From the NCBI GenBank assembly GCA_963971285.1, contig OZ020262.1:13619308-13683307 (forward strand): DNA of 64,000 nucleotides. Reading direction: 5' to 3'. Both the position numbers and the translations under genes were made by a program. Shown piece after piece: positions 1-13,600 of this stretch. The stretch is from Astropecten irregularis (lineage: Eukaryota > Echinodermata > Asteroidea > Paxillosida > Astropectinidae). The notes below the pieces were generated by a model. That model worked only from the letters and a program-made list of their open reading frames with translations, was not told the origin of the DNA and did no database searches. The first letter of the stretch is position 1. Every line of letters begins with the position of its first letter.

Positions 1-1393
1 CTCGCTCCTGGAATTAGAAGAAACTAAATTTACAGTATTTCTCTTCAAAACTATTTGTTTGGTGGAAAAGCAGTCATTCTTTTTCCCCTAGGCTAGCACC
101 ACGGACGTATGTCACAAACGTATATTTGTGCACAAACGCAAATGGAAGTACGACCCAGCTACAGGATCATACCCCCCAGGTCCGAGGCCTTGTCTACACT
201 ACTGGCTAGCGCATAGCATTGAATGGGATGGGAGAGGCACATGCCCCACCCACCCCCATCCGACCACTCCCCTTTTTTAGGCAAGACTTCATGTCGAAAC
301 AGATGGCAGGTATAGCAATGGCCAACATTCTGACAACAAAACCGCCAGGCTGTCTAGCTGTCGAGCTGTCGGTCTAGCCAAATCTCGAGTCTCTTCAAGC
401 ACTCAGGGTTCTATCAAGGAGCTTTTGTATACAATCCAAAATTCTAACTAATTAGTTATGAAGCAATGATCCACCCTTAATTAACGTTGTTGCAGCATTT
501 GGGACTTAACTCTACTTTAAAAAAAAAAGTATATATATTATAGTTAATTTCACAAATCTACAGCTAAAATAAATTGTTAAAATGTTATAAAGAATAACCC
601 TATCAGCACCAGATTCTTCAATGAAAGGCATATACCAAAAAAAAAAAGGAAAAAATAACCTCCAATTGGCTACAACATCAATAAAAAAGCAACTTTACAT
701 AGTTTATTATTTTCCTTTAAATACAACACAAAATAACTACATTTGTCCATAAGTTCTGTTCCTCGACAAAATGAGAGAAAATTTGACGAGAATTGAAAAC
801 AACAAAAACTTCTAATCAGGATGATTTCTCAAAATAACCGCTGTAATATTTTTTTTTTTATTAAATAATTTTTTTTTAAATTTTAAATGGTCATTTAAAA
901 CAGCAAACTGAGCTAATATCTAAATAATGATGTTCATGCACTAGTTCTTGTTACAAATGTCCTTTTTTTTATCACAAATGTGTTAAGCAAATAGGCCTTA
1001 TGTACACAGTATTTGTTTAAAAAATAGTTTGTAAGGATAGTATGTGTGTCATTGGAAATTAAAATTGTATAAAAGACTTCCCCACAAAAAAAGTGATATC
1101 ATTGTTGTACAAGGTGTTTGAGGTTAGGTTACAACTTGGTGTGTAAAAACACGGTTAAAACATTTCGGGTTTTTAAAAACCTTTAAGAGTGGATAAAAAG
1201 TCATATCGTTTATCAATTGCTAAGGGGTAAAGAAAATCACTCGGCAGTAGGTGGCTGGTCTTTAATGCTTGTTGCTATCGCTCCAACAGCACAACCAAAA
1301 AAAAAAAAGAAACGGTATTTAAGGTGCTAATTCCAAATGGTCACATTTGGACAGGCATCTATATATCTACCTGGCGACTGGTAACCGAGGTGC
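1..1393 (-). other. COL4A2: 3' UTR and downstream flank of the collagen IV gene
   Basis: This stretch follows the collagen stop codon on the minus strand. It is AT-rich with several homopolymer runs (for example near 519-530, 849-860 and 961-970). No reading frame or repeat family that I recognise lies in it. The proximal part must be 3' UTR. Where the UTR ends cannot be fixed from sequence alone, although poly(A)-signal hexamers occur near 857 and 703. Confidence 0.6.
857..862 (-). promoter_or_regulatory. candidate poly(A) signal AATAAA
   Basis: The minus strand reads AATAAA here, about 530 nt after the stop codon at 1394-1396. A second AATAAA lies at 703-708. Either would give a 3' UTR of ordinary length. 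The region is AT-rich, so chance hits are likely. Confidence 0.3.
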
Positions 1394-1651
1394 TTATCTG
1401 CCGTTGCGCATGCAGACTTGGCAACGACTGATGCGGGTGCGCAGGGCGCCGGCTTTGAGGGTTTCGGAGACTGGAGAGCTGAACTGCTCATCGGAGTCCA
1501 CCGTGGTCAGCCAGAAGCTGTAGGTGGTGGCGTAGTAGTTGCAGCGGCCGTCACCGTGGCACTCGATGAAGGGGGAGGAACGGAAGTCCTCCAGGCAGGA
1601 ACCGGGGGAAGATAGAGGCTGGCCGGAACCCTCGGCACCAGCACCAGTATG
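1394..1651 (-). CDS. COL4A2: exon 39: second NC1 repeat, C-terminus, stop
   Basis: This exon covers residues 1674-1758 and the TAA stop at 1394-1396. It starts in phase 0 after a TTTTTTGTGTTACAG acceptor. It carries [10 protein letters not shown], the pair Cys1704/Cys1710, the SFWLTT segment, the TLKAG segment whose Lys1739 falls at NC1 position about 211 (the sulfilimine Lys/Hyl of the family), and the final ISRCQVC. These are hallmark residues of an alpha-2-type NC1 C-terminus. Confidence 0.97.
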   Translation of the reverse strand, partial: HTGAGAEGSGQPLSSPGSCLEDFRSSPFIECHGDGRCNYYATTYSFWLTTVDSDEQFSSPVSETLKAGALRTRISRCQVCMRNGR

Positions 1652-4600
1652 CTGTAACACAAAAAAGCGAGAACAAAAATCATTTGGGGAGTCAGGTTGG
1701 CGTAGCGGTTCTTTCCTCGAATTTCACCTCTGCGGACCGGGTTCAAGTCCAACTCGGTCCACAAGTGGATTGGGTTTTCAGTCCCTACCTGATTCTGTGG
1801 GTTTTACCCAGAATATTACTCTGGGGTTTTCCTCCCACCTCTATAAAACTGTATCTTCTTCTCATCATCGTTCCATAAAAAAAGGTTTTATCAGGCTTTC
1901 AAGCTACAGTGCCTAGGGCACTTTTGAGGAATCCTTGGTGTCATTACCAGAAATAAATAATAATAGTAATAGTTTCAATGAACTAGGAAAGGGCCGGTTG
2001 ACTCGACATTCTGGCCAGTATGCTCTGCTGAAGCATTCTCCTGAAGTCGGCCAGAGCATACTGGCTGGAATGTGGCGTCAACCGGCTCTTTCCAGAGCCA
2101 CCCCATATTCACAAAAGAGACAATTTAATATTAAATGCTTTTTGGTCGGGAAATAGATAATATGAAAATTAGGCTTGCCCTTCACCGACGTGGATGAGCA
2201 CTGTATGCACACAGTGCTTGTGCGAGCACGTGAACAAATCACATGCTGGCTCAGGTGGGATTCGAACCCACGACCTCCTGCTTACTAGTGCAGATGCCTT
2301 ACCCGCTAGGCCACCGAGCAAGCTTGGGTCAGCAGGGTGAATCGAATCCAATATCGCGGCGGGTACCGCAGTAAATCATGAATATTAAATGATTTTTGGT
2401 CGGGAAATAGATAATATGCAAAGTAGGCTTGCCCTTCACCGATGTGGATGAGCCATTTGTATGTTACATGGTGTTACTGCAAACCTCTTACTAGATGCAC
2501 TTCCACCATGCAAAGCCTCAAATCTGATTGGTCTTGGTCTTGATGTACTCACCATCATGAAGCTGTATCCTATCCACATGCCTCGCCATCCCTGCGGGCA
2601 GGGTGGTATGTCCAGAGATTGGCTGTGGACTGCGATGACGTGAGACGGGGCCTCGCAGACTGCGCAGCGACTGATGAACGGCTCTAACACGTCGCCACCG
2701 AACGGCGCCATGTTCATGGGCATGGGCTCGGGAGTGGACAGCCAGTAGGAGTAGTCGTTGCGCGAGGCCACGTGGCAGATGTTGTTGATGTTGCAGAACA
2801 TGAAGGGCATCGTGCTGAAACGGCGCAGGCAGCTACCGGCACTTCCTGTACAAAAGAACCCATCCAGATTACCATTTAATGTCTGCATATTGAGACCGAC
2901 TTAAGGAATAGGGCTCCGCACTCGTGATGTCACATTCAGAAGTTTGAACAAACAAGTCGAACGTTGCCCCATTAACTTACACGTAAACGTTGTTATGTTT
3001 GTCTGAGCATCCAGGTAACTATAGCTGTCCGATATAAAGGACGTATTTTATAAATAGCTCGAGTGCGGAGCCCTATTGTGGCTTTTCACACACCAAGGGC
3101 CTGTTTGTTTTTGCACGCGATCAGTGATCTTGCAGATCCACGTCCCATGCAGGATGCGCTAAAATGGGATCCGGAGCAGCAGGATCACTGATCTTGAGCC
3201 TGAAACAAACAGGCCCCATTAGCACAGGATTCCTTGACCAACATTCTCAAGATCAGAACGGTGACAGTAAGCATCTCTGCCTGGCACTGATACAAAGAAT
3301 CAAGATCATAAAGAGCTGTTTAAAAACAACATTTTGCTTGACATGCAACGTCATCTTTGTCTCCAATATGCTGTCAGCCCTTTCTCTCTTTGATGGGATC
3401 CGGAATCCGTTACGGCCTATTTCGTGCTTTCGGTTAACAAAGAATTTCTAGGATAACCTTGATTTTTGTTTCTGCTAACGCGCTGTCATATGCATTCTGC
3501 AGAATGTCCTTGCTTTAATACTGTTACCAGAAAGAAAACTCTCCAGTGAAATATGCTTATCGTATTTAAAGCAAAAAAGTCTGCTACAGTAAGCGAGGAA
3601 TGTTTGCTTTATACGGTAATGGATTCCATGAAATTGGGCCCAGACTGTTTAATATCAGCAAGTATAGCTCCTTACCTAAATCTTGTCCATGAGCTCGCTC
3701 ATTGCCCTGTACATACAGCAGACTGTAGCCATCCCACATGCGGTCCGTTCCGAAGGGACAAGCAGGCACCTGTGATGTCTGGCTATGCCTGGTGATGAAG
3801 TAGCCAGACCGGACCTCAGCTCCTGGCAGACCGTCCTGTCCTGGATCACCTGGGAAGCCCTGTGGGCCAATAGCCCCAGGGAAACCTGATTGGGATCAAA
3901 CAGCAACATATCAAACAATGATCATCAAAAATTATCTCATCATACAATAATATAATAAACAACTCCCAAATAATCAGTGGCACATCTAGGGCAGGGGGGC
4001 AAGGGGTACATACCCTGGGCGCCACGTTTTAGGAGGTGCAAAAAATGCTCAGACCATAAACAAGGCATCAATATAGATCATAGTACTGGATGGTAGTAAC
4101 ACCAAGTGATTGGACCGCGGAGCCTGGAAGTGCGCTGTCCGAAGCAGCGTCGAGCTGAGTATACAAGGCAAGATCCACAGACCCAGCAGCCACAGCCTAC
4201 ATCTGCCCATCCTGCTACAGGGACTGTCATTCTTGCATCGGCCTGCACAGCTACAGTGGGAGATGCAGCACCTGACAGTGACCCTCACAGCATGCATCCA
4301 TCGTCTTCCCAGACGGAAGGAGATCCCAACGACTGGATGATAGTGTAACCAAGTGTGTTGGTGCATCGTGTCTCCAGGAATATGACCCTAGGAGTAATAT
4401 CCTCCTCGTGAAGGGAACAGGTCTTCCTCCCACCTACCTTTGTTTCCTTTGTCTCCCTCGGGTCCTGGCCGGCCTTGGAATCCCTCGTTGCCCTTGGGGC
4501 CCTCGTTGCCCTTATCTCCCTTAGGGCCACGGGGACCGACCTGTCCACGGTCGCCGTTTTGTCCCGGTTCTCCATCCAGGCCTCTGGAACCTTGTGGGCC

Positions 4601-7600
4601 GATGTCTCCCTTGGCACCCTTCATAAGGTTGAAGTCGATGGGAGGTGCTGAGGAGTAACATCAAATAAAAAAGTAAGAACTTTGAGAGCCTTATTCTAAA
4701 AAGCTTGTCCCTTTAAACAGACACAAAGCTGTTTAAGACTTTGGTTTCTTCCACCCATTTACTGCGCTTCTTCTGAAAGAATGGGGGGCATAGGTGGCAA
4801 GTGCGTTAGGCACGCCGCACTCGCCTCTCACCAATGTGGCCCAGGTTCGATCCAGGCTTGGGTCATATGTGAGCAGAGTTGTGCATTTGGTTCTCTCCTA
4901 TGCTTCAAGGGTTTTTCTCCGGGTTCTCCGGTTTTCACCCCTCAACAAAATCAACACTTAGGACCCTCTGACGTGATACGGGAACCTGCTTTGTAAGAGT
5001 AATTATCCAGATCCAGAACCAGAAGATGTGAATTGTGTAATTCTGAATCTAGCATGTGCATAGCACAGCCCAGCAAGCAGTGGAGTGTACAGGTCCTCAG
5101 ACCTTGAGGGGCGATAATCCTCTAGCTGGGTCGTACTTTCCGTTTGATTGTTCAGAAGGAACTTGTCCAACCTCAAACATCTTGATTTGGTTCTAATAAG
5201 AGGATGGACAATGATTTGGACTCACCAGGTTCACCCTTAGGTCCTGGAAGTCCATCCCGTCCCTTCTCTCCCGCCTCTCCGTCATCACCGTTGGTTCCAG
5301 GCGTTCCCCTCATGCCTTGACGTCCTGGTAGACCAGGGGCACCAGATGGTCCTGTATCTCCCTTAGCGCCTACTCTGCCATCTACTCCTGGTTCTCCCTG
5401 TTGGGTGCATGAGAAAGAAAGAGAATGATCAACGCTTCATACTTCATCAGAATATGAAAACAAAGGTATAGCTGGCGACCTATCTTAAAGGAAATTAGGA
5501 ATACTTCTGTTATAAATGAGAATCATCAAGCAAACTACATTGGAATACATGTGTATTTCCTAGCCAAAAAGAGCTTGTAAAAAGAGAAACATTTTACCCC
5601 AAAAGAGGAATGATTCCTACAAAATGGAAATGGTCGGAAGCTTATTCACAATTGATATACTTCCCATGTACTGTTTGTTTCTAAGGTTAAATGATTCTTG
5701 AGACATAGCGATATGTGAGCGGTTTCATGAAAAACAAACAAAGATAATTGACTGTTACAGCCACCGCCTGCATATATAGGGTTGGTAGAGTGCTGGTACG
5801 GTATTCTGGTGGTCACTGGTTCGAATCCCGCTCCAGCATAAAATTTGGCTTGAAATCAATCCAGTCACTTTCCCTTGTGGTTCTTTGATGATTTTATTGA
5901 TTGAAAAGCAGCATCCTCTTTGAGTGAACCCCCATGTAGTGTTTCTCAGGATGCGGCATATTGCTAATGCTATAAAATGATTCTGGTTCAAATGGGAGCG
6001 ATTTCAATTCTGCTCTTCGGAGATTGTTCATTTAGTACACGAGAACAAAGCCATGTCCAGGCCTTGAATTTGGTTCTGAAAAGGGCAAGGTCACTTTTCC
6101 ATTGCAAGGGGCACTTCCATTGGAAAATCAAAATGTCTTTGGAAACATTTGAGGGGGCATGAAGGCCAAAAACTGGGGCAACAAAGGCCATGGCCTCCAT
6201 GGCCTCCGTTATTAAATTAAAGGTTTGCACGTCTCCAACAAGGACGCAGGCAGGCCTACGTTTGTTTGAAAAAATTGTATTCATAATTACCGGAGGTCCA
6301 GCAGGTCCTGGTATGAGTATGGGTCGGGGTCCTGGCGGTCCTGATACTCCTCTATCTCCCTTCAAGCCTGCCGAACCTTGTCGGCCCTCCGCTCCGGGTA
6401 ATCCATCATTACCACGAAGACCTGAGGATACCCAGACCCCCCAAAAAATGAATAAATAGAGCTGACACACACAAGACGTAAACTTACTGGGAAGGAAACA
6501 CAACACTCAGGTTTTTTCACCATTAAGTGTTAGTGGGGCTATTTTGGAACAATAGTTTGAGCATTTTGAAATTGGAATTGTCTGTGCTTTATAAATAAAA
6601 ATTATTATTATTATCTCACCTGGTCGTCCTTGTGGACCACGCTCACCAGGGTTTCCTTTGTCTCCGACCAGGGACTGACCTGGCCGGCCAGACGCACCCT
6701 TGTCTCCGCGGACACCTGTGAAGCCTCTCTCTCCAGGTAAACCGTCCGCACCAGGATTGCCGTCATTACCTGGTAATCCCATCGGACCAAGTTCTCCCTT
6801 AGCTCCTAGAGTGGTGGGAGGAAGGAAGGAAGAAGATGAAAGAGGAACCTTTACTCTCCAGAGTGAAGAGGAATTCAAATTCACGTTGAAGGCATTGATG
6901 CCAAGATAACGGACACCGTGGGAGGCACAAGATTTGTTTATTAAAAGCGTTCGTTCAGTATAGCCAGGCATGCAACTTAAACTTAAACAGATTAATTTTT
7001 TCTACAATGCAGGCTCAAAATTGCCCCTGCTCTTAAATTTTGTTTGCATAATTGATAAAATGATGATGTTTTGATGAAGTCCCTCTTACCTGGGTTGCCT
7101 GGTAGGCCAATCAAACCGGGTGATCCTGGAATGCCATTTCTTCCTGCGAGACGAAGAAAGATCAATGACAATAGTCAACACAATGTTGGCATGGGCTTGG
7201 CAAAGCCTACTAGAAGTGTACTATTAAACTTCATCATGTGTTGAAAGCCTTTTTTACCTGATTTGTTCAAAGGTGTAACTTCATACTTTGTTATTTGCTG
7301 TCTTTGCTATTAAAGAAATGCAGATTCATGGGCAAAAATATCAAGAAGGATACAATATTTATAGTGAAATTTCTAGTTCCATACAGTGCTCACCTTTTGA
7401 GAATACAGTGAAAAACCGCTCATGTTTTTTTTTTTTTTAAGCTTTTATGTCCCTGAGATCAAAACTGTTTTTTTTTGGTCTTTGGTCTAACTCTTTTCTG
7501 GATAAATACAGCATTCCAGGCAGAAATGTTTTTAATGGAATGTTTTTACCATCATCATATTTATACCCTGTAAGCTATAGGTAAATCTGTGAAGATATTT

Positions 7601-10600
7601 GGTTTGGTATGCTACCTACGTATGATAGTACCCTTTAAAGCAGTATGACAGCATATATGGTGTGCCTGTTTCTTTATTCCTTTTTCACTGGTTTTCGAGT
7701 TATAAAGGGCCTGATTGTTTCACGCACGAGATCACGGATCCTGCTGATCCAGATCCCAATAGCGTATCCAGCATTGGAAGTGGATCTGCAAGATCCTGGA
7801 TCGCTGATCACGTGCCGAAACAAACAGGCCTAAAATTTTAAGCATGCAGTGTTTTAACATTGCCTCATTGTAAGCATTAACAGTTGCAGTGGCAATTGGG
7901 CGGTCTACGTACCTGAATCTCCTTTGGGTCCAACAGGTCCTGCCTGTCCAGACTCTCCCGGTATCCCGCGATCACCCTTAGGTCCTTCTTCTCCCTGTGC
8001 TCCGTTCTCTCCAGAAGGACCCTGGGGACCAGGGAAGCCCCGCTGGCCTCGATCTCCCTTCAGTCCCTCCAGGCCATTGGCACCGGGCTCACCTGGTGAC
8101 AACATTTAGAAAGCAACATGTCCATTCCTATTCTCTGAAAAATCACGTAGATGTTTTCTATACCTGGAGCCAATTTCATAGAGCTGTTAAGCACCAAAAA
8201 AAAAAAAAATTGCTCAGCACAAAACGTCTTGCTTAATAATAACAAACCATCATTAAAAAGTCTGTTAAACATTCATGGTCAGCGAACAACAGCCAAAAAA
8301 CAATCGCAAGTGATACACAACACATGGAAATTTGGTTGTTAATCCTGTTTTTTATTAAGACAGAAATTTCATGGTTAGCAAATTTATGATCATTTTTCAA
8401 GCAACCATCGTTTAAAAATGGATATATACTTAGTGTAATGGAGGCATATAATAAGAACAGTGCAAATTGATAAGATTGTGCATGGTTTCAACCATGGGGA
8501 AAACAAAGTTGACAATCAACAGTCAAGGTCAAGGCAAGAACACACAACCACTGTGATTAATTCTCACAAGCCTTCAATTTAACGGAGGCCACGGAGGCCA
8601 TGGCCTTCGTTGCCCTGGTTCTTGGCTTTAGTACCCCCTTCAAATGTTTCCATAGACATTATGATTTTTCGATAGAAGTGCCTCTCGCAATGGAAAAGTT
8701 GCCTTGCCCCATTCAGAACCAAATTCAAGGCCTTGAACAAGCATGCCTTTGGACTGTTCTCCTAGAGATGGACTTACCATTGTCTCCCTTAGCGCCAGGG
8801 GCTCCTTGAGCTCCCTTCATCTCTAGGTTGCAGGGTACCACCAATACATGACCCTTCTCACCCAAAGGTCCATCGGGTCCAAGGGGGCCTCTTATACCCT
8901 GCAATTGATGAACAGAAATTGCCGTGTTTTGGTTCCTGTGCTCGTGAATTGCACATTCTCTTGGCAAGGTAAACCAACCTCTTCGAAGAATCAAGACTGA
9001 GTTTATATCCTATAGTCCCTCTCCCGTTAATACCTTCAGAGATATCTAACAAAACCTCAAATAAAGTCCCCAAAATATTGACTGAGTTCTCATTGTTATG
9101 CGATTCTGGTACTGAAACCAGGTATTTGTTGATGGTGTGAGGATAACATGAGATATGTAGCCCAAGGAAATTCCAAACGTTTATCACAGGATGAAAGGGA
9201 AATGCATTTGTTATTTTAGGATGGCAGCAATTAGGGACACAATGATTCGGAAAAAGGAAGCACTTGCCTGAAGATTAAAAAGATTGAGAAAATCTCAGGA
9301 ACAAAAACAGGGAATTTGTTGGCCAAAAAAATGCTAATGAAGACCCACCTTAGGTCCTCGTGCTCCTTGAAGCCCAGGCAATCCTTCATTACCCTTTCCA
9401 CCAGGCTGGCCAGGGAGACCATCTTGGCCGGGGGCACCTGTCAGACCTTCACGGCCTATGTCACCCTTTGGACCACGCTCACCTGTTGGCACAAATCAAT
9501 TCATTATACTGACTGCCAAATATAAGGGCCGCATACCTCTAAATAAGAAAAAAGCTTCATCTTTCAAATTTAGTCGGCCAATATGGCCAGCAAGCAGCCT
9601 AAAAACACCTACATCCTACAAACACAATGAAGGATCGGGTTGAATGTAGGCTATAAGATCAGTCTCTACAGAAAACTTTAAAGGGTGGCTGCAATGATAT
9701 TTAATTAAATCTACCGAAATAATTTAATTATCTTTAAAAAAATATATATATTAAATTTAATTAAAGTTTGTTTTCCCCCGTATCTGGTATTAAGTTTTCT
9801 CCAAATAATCCGCACCCCATTAGCATTTTGTGTCCATTCCCCACCCCTTAGTACGGGATTTTGAATGACGTCAGTGACGCGGGAACCAGCTTAGCATTAC
9901 TAGATGGCTTGTGAACCAGCTACCGGGTTCCCGAGATGACGTCACGACGTTCCACCCATCCAGTTAATAAAATGATTTTAACACCAACACAAGGGAGGCT
10001 AAAACTACAACAGCCACACAACTGCATTTTAAAGACTTTATTCCATCAATATTATAAGCAAAAACACCCATTGCGGCCACCATTTCAGGCGTCATATTTC
10101 AGGCATGCAACTTGGACTTTCCAAAAAAGAGGAAATTCCAATGTTTACCATATTTTGTACAGAGTTTTTCACGTTTCAATGGCATAAGAGTGAAGTGAAA
10201 AAAGAGGAAATCAGCTGATCCAAGGAAAATATTTACCTGGTTCTCCCATGTCACCGATTTGACCCTTACTGCCTCTTGGTCCTTCCCGGCCTGGTAGTCC
10301 TGATGGTCCCCGCAATCCTTGCAGTCCGATGTCCCCTTTCAGGCCGTCCACACCGGGCAGGCCACTATTACCATTCAGTCCCGGCTGTCCTGTGGGTCCA
10401 TCTTTACCCGCGGGTCCTGGCGGTCCTGGCTGGCCGTTCTGGCCCCGCAGGCCAGGTTGGCCCGGCTGGCCGGCGAAGCCCTTGTCACCCTTGGGGCCTT
10501 CACCTCCGTCTTCTCCACGGTCGCCCTTCCGTCCAGCAGGACCAGGGTTGCCGATTAAGCCTGGGAGTCCTATGTTGCCCTGATCACCTTCATGACAACA

Positions 10601-13600
10601 AAACAGATCAATCTTGACCATGAAAAAACCTCAATTCAATCCATCCTAAATGTTTGCCTCTCGAGCACAAAACTTTCACTGCGGAGACAGCTATAAAAAT
10701 AACTGTAGGCAAAGTACCATATGACTCAACTCTTCTTGAACGAATTGTGATTCTTCAAAGAAACGATAATAGCAGTGATGCACTAACTCAATGATCTGGC
10801 TAATGTAACTTCTCAAAGATGCGCAATGAGATAAATACCAGTTTCAAGCAGCTTTACTTTGAAACTGAAAGGGAAGAATTGTCATTGCTTAAAAAGGTTG
10901 ATCAAAAAAAGGCAGTGCTTTGCTTTCTGCATTCCTTCCACCCTACACCTAACTGAATTCAACTATAGTCAGTGAAAAGTGAACAAAGAAAAATTGACTG
11001 GAGCGGGATTCGAACCAGCAACTCTCGACACAAATGAGTCTGGCCGAACAAAACCTTTGAAAAAAAATTGCCTTCAAAATCAAAATCTACAGACCTGCTA
11101 ACTTTTCTTAACCTGTTCAAGGGTGTTTGACCACCCTGACTGCATCGGATCACCGGTGCACCCAGGATTTTGTCTTGGGGGGGGCTCAAAGAAAATTTTT
11201 CTCCCACAAAACATTTTGTGACTCCCCCCCCCTTCCTCCTCTCCCTTTCCCTCCATCCCCCCTTTTTTCCCGTGTTTTTTTCTTCTTTTTTTGCGTTTTT
11301 TTTTTTTCAGGGACCCTCTTGGGGGGGGCTCAAGCCCCCCGAGCCCCCCCCCCCCCCTGGGTGCGCCACTGCATCGGATGTCAACTTACCCTTAGATCCT
11401 GGTCTACCAGGTTCGCCGTTATCACCAGGAGGACCTAGAGGTCCTGGGTTTCCAGACTGACCTCTTTCTCCTTTGTCTCCTGCAGGGAGTGAGATTCAAC
11501 AAATATCAGAAATTTGGCTATCATCCAAATCTAACCAATTCCAACTCACTTAATCTAGCAGGGGTTGATTTCACCAAACCCATCATCACCATCATCAAAC
11601 ACCACTATACTTCGGGACATCATCCTTGGCTCCCAGTTTGTGTGTACAATACATACTGAATATTGCAGAATCTTTAATTCACTATATCAAATGACCACTA
11701 TAACGGACAATATCTGTGCATCCCGCCACGTTCGTAATAGCGGTGTTCCACTGTAATACTTTTACAATATTTCATGCAAAGAAAGGATAAAAACTTCTGT
11801 AAATTCAGTGAGATTCCGACTGAGATCTTCTGTCGATTGCGTTAAACTTCCTTAACTTTGCAAATCGACATGCTCAGAATTGCACTCTTACCAGATCTGC
11901 CGTCTTGGCCAGGGGCTCCATCTTCTCCAGGTTCACCAGACAGGCCAGGAAGGCCAATGTCACCGGGGCGACCGGGGCGCCCAGCCTCACCCTTCTGCCC
12001 CTTGATGGCAGAGAAACCTGGCGGACCCCTTGGACCTGGAAGGCCCCTCTCACCAATTGGACCTGCAGAGGAGGAGAAGTTATTAACTAACTAACTGGAA
12101 AGCTTTATGCATTATATGCACTTGCTGCCTGATGACTTGAAAAAAGCTTCCAAATGGCTTGGTCTTGAGCTGCCACTTCTGCTTCTTCAACTGACCACCC
12201 AGTGTCTAGGAGTGAGAGATCTCTCTGAATGACATCCCTCCATGGAGTTGGTTTCCATAGGTACAGCAGTTTCAGAGTTATTAAGCGATATTTAAGACAT
12301 AGATAAGACTACATAGTGGAAGTGTTATAAGGTTTGTAGTGACACCATGTAATCTCTTCTGTGAGAGTGTGTGGTTCTGAGGAGAACCGGTGGTGTGATC
12401 TCTTGTCAAGAGAGGTGACATGAATGAAGTTTGATCTATGTGCAACCTAGTATTGCAGCTCATCAGACGTCGCAGGGACATCATCCATGAGACTCTCAAA
12501 CCGGAGATGGTTTCTTCACTTTACCTCAGTAATAATACGCTCTCAAGGAAAGGAAGACTCACCAAGTTCTCCAGGTTCACCATTATCACCAGGTAGTCCG
12601 TCCTCTCCAGGGATGGAAGCACCAGGTGCACCAGGTTCTCCGGGACGGCCGACAGGTCCAAGAAGTCCACGCTCACCTACAGCACAAGACCAAAAAACAG
12701 ACAAATGTATTCATCAATGAAATTCAGCCAATTGATGATGCAGCAACAAAGGGCCAGTTGTTGAAAGACGGTATACAAGCACCTGTCTCAAAAGAAAGTC
12801 ATTCTCTCAGGGTGTGTGGTCTAGCTTCCTCTATTTCATCACACGGTGCTCAATCACCAATTAGACCTCAACAGTGCAGAATTTTTATTTTGTAACAGTT
12901 TCAAGAACGATATTGGACGATGAGAAGTGAGACATAATTGGTCGGAATAGTACCGATTTGAGAATGAGGCAAACTTTGGGGGCACTAAAGTTTTTTTGGG
13001 AGGGATCATCATACATACCCTTGTCTCCTTTGGGTCCATCTACTCCAGGTTGGCCAGGTTCTCCCGGAAGTCCTGAAGAGCCTCTATTCCCTGGTGCTCC
13101 AGGGGGACCAGTCGTGCCTTCCTGGCCACGTGGGCCTTGAACTCCCGGTACACCTTCAGTGCCAGGATCACCCTGTGGGTTTGACAAACAGTGAAGATTC
13201 AGACACATGATAATGATTATGATGATGCACAGCATTACAAAACACATTCAAAGGCGCCGGCTTCACCAACAGTTATTAATCACTAAAATTGCTGAAAAAT
13301 GTAGGTTTTGAGGTCGGATTTGAAGCTTTCAAGTCCTGTAATATTACAGAGAGTAGGAGGGAGTGTATTCCAAAGCCTTGGAGCTACTGATGAGAAGGCA
13401 CAGTCCCCGTATGTCCTCGGTCTTGTAAAAGGAACCTTGAGGACAATTCCTGGAGTGCGTAAGCCAGGCAGTTGATGGTGTTCATCAATGAGAGATGTAA
13501 TGTACTTTGGAACCAGGGGCCAATTTCACGGCGCTGCTTAGCACAAAAATTTGCTAAGCATGACATTTCAGTCTTAATAAAAACAGGGTTAACAACGAAA

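Noticed and set aside
1539-1916. Plus-strand 125-codon frame
   Set aside because: It overlaps the antisense of exon 39 and a SINE.
4440-12720. Plus-strand Pro/Ser-rich reading frames (for example 4440-4658, 7924-8109, 10329-10583, 12487-12720)
   Set aside because: They are antisense shadows of Gly-X-Y exons. The minus strand shows perfect triplets, splice sites and matching phases.
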